This document shows positions 8,367 to 13,754 of a stretch of 13,754 bases of DNA, one piece after another. The notes under the pieces are model-generated. The model saw only the letters and a program-made list of their open reading frames with translations, did no database searches and was not told where the DNA came from. The first letter of the stretch is position 1, and every line of letters begins with the position of its first letter. This DNA is from an uncultured Blautia sp. (GTDB lineage: Bacteria; Bacillota; Clostridia; Lachnospirales; Lachnospiraceae). The DNA lies in assembly GCA_900765525.1 (NCBI GenBank), contig CAAFRY010000108.1, positions 1 through 13,754 of the forward strand, given 5' to 3'. The translations under genes and the position numbers were made by a program.

Positions 8367-9842
8367 TTATCCTATTCTCGTACCCATGTAATAAAAGCCT
8401 CTGCACTCATCCAGTTTTACCTTGCATATCTGTCCCAGAAGCGACGGTTCTCCCGGAAAATGCACCAGCAGGTTATTGGAGAGACGACCTGTCATCAGAC
8501 CAGAATCCTGACTGTTCTGCTCCTCCACCAGCACTTTCTGAACAGTACCTGTATCCCTGGCAGACATTTCCCGTCCGATTTCCTGTACTCTGGCCAAAAG
8601 ACGGTCAAAGCGTTCCTTCACTACATCCTCCGGCACCTGGTTTTCCATGGCCGCTGCAGGCGTTCCTGTTCTCTTGGAGTAAATAAAGGTAAAAGCACTG
8701 TCATAGCGCACCTTTTCCACCACATCCACGGTTTCCAGGAAGTCCTCCTCCGTTTCCCCGGGGAAGCCTACAATAATATCTGTGGTAAGGGAAATATCCG
8801 GCATGGCCTCTCTTATTTTTCTTACTAAATCCAGATACCGCTCCTTGTCATAGCGGCGGTTCATTTCCTTTAAAATACGGCTGCTGCCGGATTGCAGGGG
8901 AAGATGAAGGTGGCGGCATATTTTCTTACTGTTTTTCATCACTTCAATCAATTCATCCGACAAATCCTTGGGATGAGAGGTCATAAAGCGGATACGTTTC
9001 AATCCGTCAATCTTTTCAATCTCCTGCAAAAGCCGGGCAAAGCTCATAGGCTCTTCCAGGTTTCTACCGTAGGAATTTACATTCTGTCCCAGCAGCATAA
9101 CCTCCACTACACCGTCAGCCACCAGCCGTTCTATTTCCCGTACAATATCTCTGGGATTCCGGCTCCTTTCCCGTCCTCTTACATAGGGAACTATACAGTA
9201 GCTGCAAAAATTGTTGCAGCCAAACATAATATTCACTCCGGATTTAAAGGGATATTTCCGGTCCACAGGTAAATCCTCCACAATCTTGTCTGTGTCCTTC
9301 CAGATGTCAATCACCATCCGCTGGGACAAAAGAGCGGAAACCATCAGCTCCCCAAACTTATAAATATTATGGGTGCCGAAAATAAGATTTACAAAAGAAT
9401 AGCTTTTCTTCAGCTTTTCCACTACCTGAGGCTCCTGCATCATACAACCGCAGAGGGCAATCATCATGTGAGGATTTTTTTTCTTCAGGCTGTGCAGATA
9501 CCCCAGCCTTCCGTACACCCTCTGGTTGGCATTTTCCCGCACAGTACAGGTATTGTAAATAACGAAATCCGCATTTTCATCTTCTGTCTCCTGGTACCCG
9601 ATTCGCTCCAGGACTCCGGTAAGCTTTTCGGAATCTCTGGCATTCATCTGGCAGCCGAAGGTGACCGTGCAGGCGGTCAGAGGCCGCCCCAGCTCTTGGG
9701 AACGGGCCTTTACCAACTCTCTGGCCTTCTTCATATACCAGTATTGCCGTTCCGGCTCCTGGCTGGGCGGCTCTTGTGTTAAATCCATGCTTTCTATCAA
9801 TTCTTCAATGGTATCGTCAAAAATCAATTCTTTGTTATCCAT
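8367..9842 (-). CDS. miaB: tRNA-2-methylthio-N6-dimethylallyladenosine synthase (MiaB)
   Basis: MiaB is a radical-SAM methylthiotransferase that converts i6A37 to ms2i6A37 in tRNA. The 491-residue protein has the MTTase domain with cluster cysteines C64 (GCQMN), C99 (NTCTV) and C133 (CGCMM). The radical-SAM CxxxCxxC is at C209, C213 and C216 (GCNNFCSYC), followed by VPYVRGRERSR. A C-terminal TRAM domain covers roughly the last 65 residues. About 55 residues precede the MTTase domain, a length normal for clostridial MiaB. The ATG at 9842 has AAGGA upstream at a slightly long spacing of about 9 nt. It shares the cluster with miaA, its functional partner, with mutS-mutL between them. The wording NTCTVRENA fits MiaB better than MtaB or RimO. 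Confidence 0.97.
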   Translation of the reverse strand: MDNKELIFDDTIEELIESMDLTQEPPSQEPERQYWYMKKARELVKARSQELGRPLTACTVTFGCQMNARDSEKLTGVLERIGYQETEDENADFVIYNTCTVRENANQRVYGRLGYLHSLKKKNPHMMIALCGCMMQEPQVVEKLKKSYSFVNLIFGTHNIYKFGELMVSALLSQRMVIDIWKDTDKIVEDLPVDRKYPFKSGVNIMFGCNNFCSYCIVPYVRGRERSRNPRDIVREIERLVADGVVEVMLLGQNVNSYGRNLEEPMSFARLLQEIEKIDGLKRIRFMTSHPKDLSDELIEVMKNSKKICRHLHLPLQSGSSRILKEMNRRYDKERYLDLVRKIREAMPDISLTTDIIVGFPGETEEDFLETVDVVEKVRYDSAFTFIYSKRTGTPAAAMENQVPEDVVKERFDRLLARVQEIGREMSARDTGTVQKVLVEEQNSQDSGLMTGRLSNNLLVHFPGEPSLLGQICKVKLDECRGFYYMGTRIG

Positions 9843-9865
9843 GTAACTTTGTCCTTTCCGGGCAT

Positions 9866-9882
9866 GCTTTCCTTGTGAAAGC
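9866..9882 (-). other. Small hairpin in the gap before miaB
   Basis: In the 63-bp gap between the cyclo-ligase stop and the miaB start, GCTTTC and GAAAGC form a perfect 6-bp stem around a 5-nt loop. No run of T follows on the minus strand, so it is not a standard intrinsic terminator. It may be an mRNA processing or attenuating stem, or chance. The rest of the gap shows only the miaB ribosome binding site. Confidence 0.3.
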
Positions 9883-9905
9883 TTCCATCCTTTTCCTGCT
9901 TGGTT

Positions 9906-10460
9906 TTAAAGGGAAACGGTTCTTTTCTCTGTTATCACCATATCCGGAAACACATCCGTCTCCTCTGCGGGAATTTCCTCTACTATCTGAAAATCAAAGG
10001 CAATGGCCGCAGTTTTATGGTTTCTGTGTCTGCTTAAATATCTGTCATAAAATCCCTGTCCGTACCCGGCTCTGTGACGGTTTTTATCAAAGGCCACTCC
10101 CGGGACTATGACAAAGGCATCTTCTTCCTCTGCTTCCCTGCAGTTCTCTGGCTCCGGTATACCGAAATAGCCAGGCTTTAACTGCTCAAAGCTTTCCAGA
10201 TAATAATATTTCATCTCATGGGGACCCGTAACCTTAGGCACGGCTACCCGTTTATTCTGCTCCCAGGCATACCGGATAATCTCTCTTGTGATGGCTTCCT
10301 TATTGTAATCCACATAAGCGTAGATACAGGAGGCCTGACAAAAGGCGGGAAGCTGTATGACCTTTTGATAAATACTCTGGCTGAAGGCCTCCGCCTGTTC
10401 CTGGGTAAGTTCCTTTCTTTTCTGAAAGATATACGCTCTAATTTCCTTTTTTGAGGCCAT
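9906..10460 (-). CDS. 5-formyltetrahydrofolate cyclo-ligase
   Basis: This enzyme (YqgN/YgfA family, EC 6.3.3.2) uses ATP to convert 5-formyltetrahydrofolate to 5,10-methenyltetrahydrofolate and so salvages a stored folate form. The 184-residue length is normal. The family signature is clear: PGVAFD at 120-125 followed by R130 and GYGQGFYDRYL to residue 142. The N-terminus has the expected short basic helix (MASKKEIRAYIFQKRKEL) and a VAVPKV strand at 72-77. The ATG at 10460 has AGGAG about 7 nt upstream, and both lie inside the end of the DUF896 gene, a 23-bp overlap. It precedes miaB by 63 bp. Identity is secure. Confidence 0.96.
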   Translation of the reverse strand: MASKKEIRAYIFQKRKELTQEQAEAFSQSIYQKVIQLPAFCQASCIYAYVDYNKEAITREIIRYAWEQNKRVAVPKVTGPHEMKYYYLESFEQLKPGYFGIPEPENCREAEEEDAFVIVPGVAFDKNRHRAGYGQGFYDRYLSRHRNHKTAAIAFDFQIVEEIPAEETDVFPDMVITEKRTVSL

Positions 10461-10662
10461 ATTTATCTCCTAAATTAGTAATGCTTCCATCTTTTTCCTG
10501 TATATCAATGTTATCTAACTGAGCCCTAAGGTTCATCCGTATCACTGCTATGTACTCGGTCCGCAGTTTCTTCTGCTCCTCTTTTTCCTCGGCAGTCAGC
10601 CCTTCCGGGGTTTTGGCCTTTCTGGCCAGCTCGTTGATTCTGTCAATTTTCTTTTGCTCCAT
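10438..10662 (-). CDS. DUF896 family protein (YnzC-like)
   Basis: A 74-residue soluble, highly charged protein of the DUF896 family, represented by Bacillus subtilis YnzC, a small helical-hairpin protein of unknown function. The diagnostic wording is IDRINELARKAKTPEGLTAEEKEEQKKLRTEYI in shortened view: IDRINELARKA (residues 6-16), then LTAEEKEEQKKLR (22-34). It starts with ATG at 10662 behind a strong AGGAG at 7 nt spacing. Its last codons overlap the cyclo-ligase start by 23 bp in a different frame, so the two are probably co-translated. The 83-bp gap to proB holds only a 9-bp direct repeat. Family call is strong; role unknown. Confidence 0.92.
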   Translation of the reverse strand: MEQKKIDRINELARKAKTPEGLTAEEKEEQKKLRTEYIAVIRMNLRAQLDNIDIQEKDGSITNLGDKYGLKKGN

Positions 10663-10715
10663 TTTGCAGCTCCTTTACCTCTTATTCTCCACTATTTTCT
10701 CTATCTTTCTCTGAT

Positions 10716-10737
10716 ACCCTGTGTCAGGACCCTGTGT
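10716..10737. repeat. Nine-base direct repeat between proB and the DUF896 gene
   Basis: ACCCTGTGT occurs at 10716-10724 and again at 10729-10737, a 13-bp period, just after the proB stop. It might be a small slippage duplication. No stable stem or T-run accompanies it, so it is not a recognisable terminator. Confidence 0.45.
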
Positions 10738-10745
10738 TTTCCGAC

Positions 10746-11600
10746 CTACAGCGTTTCAAACATCCGTTTCATGGCCTCCTGCCCTTTCCTGTCAGCCAGA
10801 AACAGAGTCCCGTAATTTTTCCCCTGTATGATTTTATGTATCACATGGAAATCAGCTCCATTGGCAATCACCATATCCGCACCTGCGCTGGTGGCAATCC
10901 GGGCAGCAGAAAGCTTGGTGGCCATTCCTCCGGTTCCCACAGTGCTTCCGGTGCTTCCCTTACCCATCTCCATCAGCTTTTCATCCAGGTGTTCTACCAC
11001 ATCGATAAATTCCGCCTGAGGATTTACATGAGGGTCATCAGTAAACAGTCCGTCAATATCCGAGAGAAGTATCAGCATGTCTGCGTCTACTAAAGCCGCC
11101 ACCAAAGCGGAAAGAGTGTCATTATCTCCGAAAGTATTGACAAATTTAATCTCGTCCGTGGATACCGTATCATTTTCATTGACAACCGGAATAGCGCCCA
11201 TATGCAGAAGACTCTGAAGAGTGTTTCTGGCATTGGTCCTGGTATGGTCGTCAATCATGGTGTACTTAGTCAGCAAAACCTGGGCCGCTGTCTGATTATA
11301 CTCGGAAAATAATTTCTGATAAATCATCATCAGACGAGCCTGTCCGATAGCGGCACAGGCCTGCTTCTGGGCCAGGGCCGAAGGCTTCTCATGGATTCCC
11401 ATAACTGCCCGTCCCACGGCAATGGCTCCAGAAGAAACCACAATCACATCTTTCCCTTGATTGTGCAAATCTGCCAGTTCCCGCACCAGTATTTCCATTT
11501 TAATCAAATCCAGTCTCCCCGTTTCCTTGTGGGTCAGGGAAGAAGAGCCGATTTTTATTACCACCCGTTTTTTATCCTTCAGTTTTTCTCTTATGTTCAT
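10746..11600 (-). CDS. proB: Glutamate 5-kinase, short form without PUA domain
   Basis: ProB phosphorylates the gamma-carboxyl of L-glutamate, the first step of proline synthesis. The amino-acid kinase fold is complete: KIGSSSL at 16-22, VVSSGAIAVG, VNENDTVS, FGDNDTLSALVAALVDADMLILLSDIDGL-type core (ending SDIDGLFTDDP), and GTGGMATKLSAA. At 284 residues it ends with the kinase domain and lacks the RNA-binding-like PUA domain that gives E. coli ProB 367 residues; short versions are known in Clostridia. The ATG at 11600 has GAGG about 9 nt upstream. proA, the usual next gene, is absent here; DUF896 follows instead. The upstream gap holds a palindromic element and a weak candidate promoter. Confidence 0.96.
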   Translation of the reverse strand: MNIREKLKDKKRVVIKIGSSSLTHKETGRLDLIKMEILVRELADLHNQGKDVIVVSSGAIAVGRAVMGIHEKPSALAQKQACAAIGQARLMMIYQKLFSEYNQTAAQVLLTKYTMIDDHTRTNARNTLQSLLHMGAIPVVNENDTVSTDEIKFVNTFGDNDTLSALVAALVDADMLILLSDIDGLFTDDPHVNPQAEFIDVVEHLDEKLMEMGKGSTGSTVGTGGMATKLSAARIATSAGADMVIANGADFHVIHKIIQGKNYGTLFLADRKGQEAMKRMFETL

Positions 11601-11637
11601 GGGAATTTACCTCGTCGTTTGTTTTTCATATTTTTCT

Positions 11638-11666
11638 ATATTACACTATTTTTTTTTCTTCGTCTA
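11638..11666 (-). promoter_or_regulatory. Weak candidate promoter for proB
   Basis: On the minus strand, TAGACG (4 of 6 matches to TTGACA) and TAATAT (4 of 6 to TATAAT) are 17 bp apart, with an A-rich tract in the spacer, about 37 bp before the proB ATG. The -35-like hexamer overlaps the edge of the palindromic element. Both boxes are poor, so this is a suggestion only. Confidence 0.22.
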
Positions 11667-11828
11667 GTGTACTGGCACGTTCATTTTCAGCATAATGACG
11701 TAGAATGAATTTTCATACTGCAAGGCGGAGGAATGAGGCATAGCGGTGGCTACGCCGATTGACGACAACGCAGCAGATGGAAATTCAGGCAAGTCATTTG
11801 TTGAAATGTGAACGTGTCAGTACACTAG
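11664..11828. repeat. 165-bp imperfect palindrome, MITE-like element or structured RNA
   Basis: The intergenic region before proB is dominated by an element whose first 36 bases (11664-11699) are complementary to its last 36 (11793-11828). The outer 20 positions match at 19, and the inner part pairs after single-base bulges. Pairing resumes inside: TGAATTTTCAT near 11705-11715 against ATGGAAATTCA at 11777-11787. At the centre is an 8-bp stem, GGCATAGC/GCTACGCC (11737-11744 and 11749-11756), with one mismatch and a GGTG loop. No transposase frame is present. Terminal inverted repeats, small size and intergenic location fit a non-autonomous MITE-like element. Three of four clear single-base mispairs in the arms and centre become G-U in a plus-strand RNA, while the central one becomes G-U on the minus strand, so RNA orientation is open. 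I cannot name a known family. Confidence 0.75.
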
Positions 11829-11848
11829 TGTGCCGGCACATTCCTTTT
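11825..11848. repeat. Partial second copy of the palindromic element's left end
   Basis: Starting within the last four bases of the palindrome, 24 bases (CTAGTGTGCCGGCACATTCC then TTTT) match its first 24 bases (11664-11687) at 20 positions, in the same orientation. Three of the four differences are transitions. Similarity stops after this. It also contains the perfect 12-bp palindrome TGTGCCGGCACA at 11829-11840. Confidence 0.5.
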
Positions 11849-11877
11849 GAAACCAGGGAGAAGGATACCAGGTATTA

Positions 11878-12357
11878 TCAACTGGAATAATTTTCTAAAA
11901 AACTGTACAGCTCGTCTTCTCCCTGTAAGGTCTTTCCCAGAAGTACCTCCCGTTTCATCTCTTCCGGCAGAGCGTCCAAAGGAATATTTGTGTATTCATA
12001 TACCTGGCTGTCCTTTTTTGTATACACTGTAATGTAGTCATTCTCCACCTTCAGGAGAAATTCTCCTTCTTCCTGTTCCTGCCGGCTTTCCTCCTGTCTC
12101 AGCACAACCCTGTCCTGGCTGTAGGCTGTGACAGAATACCGGTTTCTCAGAAGCTGTCCGTCTTCATAACCCTCAACTATATATTCCTGGTCTCTTGGGC
12201 TGCTCAACGCAGATACCTGCTGCATGGCCTGGGCGCTGCTCTCCTCCAGCTGGTTCATCCGCTCTTTCAGACTGCTGATTTGGTAGCTCAAGAGAAATCC
12301 CGCACACAAAAAAAGTACGGCAAGAAAAAGGCCGACACCATAGATAATTCTTTTCAT
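11878..12357 (-). CDS. Unrecognised membrane-anchored coiled-coil protein
   Basis: A 159-residue protein that I do not recognise with confidence. It starts with a short basic N-terminus and one hydrophobic segment (about residues 4-24, YGVGLFLAVLFLCAGFLLSY), which is either an uncleaved anchor or a signal sequence. A heptad-like helix follows at about 26-50 (ISSLKERMNQLEESSAQAMQ). The rest is hydrophilic and acidic, with beta-rich wording (FLLKVENDYITVYTKK) and an end reading LPEEMKREVLLGKTLQGEDE before LYSFLENYSS. That tail reminds me of clostridial proteins with a BofC-type C-terminal domain, which could tie it to sporulation or envelope signalling, but I cannot verify this. The topology predicts a C-terminal region outside the membrane. 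The ATG at 12357 has a perfect AGGAGG 8 nt upstream. It follows ybeY after an 82-bp gap and probably ends the phoH-ybeY unit. Confidence 0.82.
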   Translation of the reverse strand: MKRIIYGVGLFLAVLFLCAGFLLSYQISSLKERMNQLEESSAQAMQQVSALSSPRDQEYIVEGYEDGQLLRNRYSVTAYSQDRVVLRQEESRQEQEEGEFLLKVENDYITVYTKKDSQVYEYTNIPLDALPEEMKREVLLGKTLQGEDELYSFLENYSS

Positions 12358-12439
12358 GAAAGAATCCTCCTTTCTCTGATTGCTTATTACAAGTATGTTC
12401 AGATATAGTATCGACCGATTTTTTCTTCCTATTCACTTC

Positions 12440-12934
12440 TTATCTGGTAATCCCCAGGCTTTCCAGGATTTCTTCCTGCTTTTTCTCCATGACCTTAGCC
12501 TCTTCCTCTGTCATATGGTCATAGCCCATTAAATGCAGCATACTGTGGGCAATTAAAAAAGCATATTCCCTTAGCTCCATATGCCCGTACTCTTTGGCCT
12601 GGGCCTTCATTCTGGGTACAGAAATCACAATATCTCCCAGCTCCAGCTCCCCGCTGTCCGGATTAAAGCAGGAGTCGTCCTCCTCGGCCAGGGAAAAATC
12701 CCCGGGCTGCTCATACTCCTGCATAGGAAAAGACAATACATCTGTGGCTCTGTCTATATTCCGGAATTGAAGATTCATCTTCTGTATCTCCTCATCTGTG
12801 GTGAGAAGCAGGTTTATTTCCGCCTCATAGGGACAGTTCTCATAGGTAAGGGCTGCCTCAGCCACTTTTTCCGCAATGTCTTTACAATCAAATTCCAGAG
12901 AGCCTTCATACTCTTTTTCCAGGTTCAGGGTCAT
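12440..12934 (-). CDS. ybeY: Endoribonuclease/rRNA maturation factor YbeY
   Basis: YbeY is a metal-dependent single-strand endoribonuclease involved in 16S rRNA 3'-end maturation and ribosome quality control. The 164-residue protein has the zinc site as H130, H134 and H140 in HSMLHLMGYDH; serine replaces the glycine usual after the first histidine. The upstream conserved segments NIDRATDVLSFP and LGDIVIS are present. The ATG at 12934 is 2 bp from the phoH stop, and its AGGAGA site spans that stop, so translation should be coupled. The phoH-ybeY pair is widely conserved in bacteria. The next gene downstream begins after 82 bp. Assignment is certain. Confidence 0.97.
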   Translation of the reverse strand: MTLNLEKEYEGSLEFDCKDIAEKVAEAALTYENCPYEAEINLLLTTDEEIQKMNLQFRNIDRATDVLSFPMQEYEQPGDFSLAEEDDSCFNPDSGELELGDIVISVPRMKAQAKEYGHMELREYAFLIAHSMLHLMGYDHMTEEEAKVMEKKQEEILESLGITR

Positions 12935-12936
12935 GT

Positions 12937-13754
12937 CTATCTCCTTCTCTCTTTTCTGGTATACTTTTCTTTTTTCTCCGGCTTGGCTTTTTTCTCATAA
13001 TCATCATAGGCCTGTACAATCTGCTGTACCAGAGGATGGCGGACCACATCCTTATTGGTCAGCTGGCAGAAAGCTATATCCTCCACCTTTTTCAGCACCT
13101 GAAGAGCCACATCCAGACCGGAACGGGCACCGGAAGGTAAATCCTTCTGAGACAAGTCTCCGGTAACAATTACCTTGGACCCAAAACCGATTCTGGTAAG
13201 GAACATCTTCATCTGGGCCGGGGTGGTATTCTGGGCTTCATCCAGAATAATAAAGGCGTTATCCAAGGTACGGCCTCTCATATAAGCCAAAGGCGCTACC
13301 TCGATAAGCCCCTTCTCCATATTTTTTGCAAAGCTGTCCGCACCCATGATTTCATAAAGAGCGTCATACAGGGGACGAAGATAGGGGTCTACCTTACTCT
13401 GTAAATCTCCGGGAAGAAAGCCCAGCTTTTCTCCTGCCTCAATGGCGGGCCTGGTAAGGATTATTCTGCCCACCTCGTCGTTTTTAAAGGCCGTAATGGC
13501 CATAGCCATGGCCAGATAAGTTTTTCCTGTTCCTGCAGGGCCAAGGCCGAAGACAATCATTTTCTTCCGTATTTCATCCACATAAGCCTTCTGACCCAGA
13601 GTTTTAGGTTTAATAGGTCTTCCGCTCAAGGTATGGCAGATACACTCTCTGTCTATCTCTGACATGGCGGAGGTCTTTTCCTCCGCCGCCAGGGCCAGGG
13701 CGTAATTGATATTTTGCTCTGTAATGGTATTTCCCCTTCTGGACAATTCCAGAA
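12937..13754 (-). CDS. phoH: PhoH family ATPase, 5' end outside the window
   Basis: PhoH-like proteins are P-loop ATPases, proposed RNA helicases or nucleotide-dependent RNA factors, commonly encoded with ybeY. The visible part is about 272 codons and stays open to the right edge, so the true start and part of the N-terminal domain are missing. A TTG at 13746 is not a credible start, because conserved sequence (LELSRRGNTITEQNI) reads straight through it. Counting from that TTG, Walker A is GPAGTGKT at 69-76 and Walker B FIILDEAQN at 165-173. The VTGDLSQKDLP motif follows at about 194-204. The C-terminus is a Lys/Arg/Glu-rich tail. Family is certain; cellular role is only partly known. Confidence 0.96.
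   Translation of the reverse strand, partial: LELSRRGNTITEQNINYALALAAEEKTSAMSEIDRECICHTLSGRPIKPKTLGQKAYVDEIRKKMIVFGLGPAGTGKTYLAMAMAITAFKNDEVGRIILTRPAIEAGEKLGFLPGDLQSKVDPYLRPLYDALYEIMGADSFAKNMEKGLIEVAPLAYMRGRTLDNAFIILDEAQNTTPAQMKMFLTRIGFGSKVIVTGDLSQKDLPSGARSGLDVALQVLKKVEDIAFCQLTNKDVVRHPLVQQIVQAYDDYEKKAKPEKKEKYTRKERRR

Noticed and set aside
9866..9882. The hairpin before miaB as an intrinsic terminator.
   Set aside because: The stem is only 6 bp and no T-run follows it in the direction of transcription.
11746..11811. A 21-codon frame starting with GTG inside the palindromic element, on the plus strand, with GAGG 7 nt upstream.
   Set aside because: It is very short, lies within the arms of the palindrome, runs against all the genes and has no recognisable product. 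It is more likely a by-product of the repeat.
11829..11840. The perfect palindrome TGTGCCGGCACA as a terminator for the unknown protein's gene.
   Set aside because: It has no loop and no T-run on the minus strand. It is better explained as part of the repeated end of the element.
12173..12436. An 87-codon minus-strand frame overlapping the unknown protein and its upstream gap.
   Set aside because: It reads through the strong AGGAGG and start of the unknown protein in another frame and lacks a ribosome site of its own.
13744..13746. TTG as the start codon of phoH.
   Set aside because: Conserved coding sequence continues in frame upstream to the window edge, and the protein would be shorter than normal family members.

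Overview
The window is a dense, one-directional stretch of a low-to-moderate G+C Firmicute chromosome. All thirteen genes I can support lie on the minus strand, so transcription runs from the right end to the left. Strong AGGAG-type ribosome binding sites, an endonuclease-type MutL, a YnbB-like PLP protein, a DUF896 protein and a short ProB point to Clostridia. The wording of several proteins suggests the family Lachnospiraceae; that placement is inference.

Layout in order of transcription. Block A (right end, 13754 to 11878) holds phoH (its 5' end lies outside the window), ybeY, and a small unrecognised membrane-anchored coiled-coil protein. Block B (11877 to 11601) is the only sizeable non-coding gap. 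It contains a 165-bp imperfect palindrome with MITE-like architecture, or possibly a structured RNA, and a weak candidate promoter for what follows. Block C (11600 to 9906) holds a short glutamate 5-kinase (proB) without proA next to it, a DUF896 protein, and 5-formyltetrahydrofolate cyclo-ligase. Block D (9842 to 2713) is miaB-mutS-mutL-miaA. Block E (2713 to 1) holds a YnbB/methionine gamma-lyase-like PLP protein, an HI0933-family flavoprotein, and the first 58 codons of another FAD-dependent oxidoreductase that runs off the left end.

From miaB to the left end the genes are separated by at most 15 bp or overlap, and several ribosome binding sites are built over the previous stop codon. This looks like one translationally coupled operon. 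It joins the two enzymes that make 2-methylthio-N6-isopentenyl-A37 in tRNA (MiaA, then MiaB) with the mismatch-repair pair MutS/MutL. miaA and mutL both begin with TTG, and the PLP protein should start at 2713, 24 bp inside the longest open frame.

Most of the window is ordinary housekeeping content. The items worth a second look are the palindromic element at 11664-11828 with a partial repeat of its own end beside it, the unrecognised protein at 11878-12357, an apparently displaced sliding-clamp motif in MutL, and the missing proA and hfq. I found no tRNA, rRNA, CRISPR array or transposase gene.
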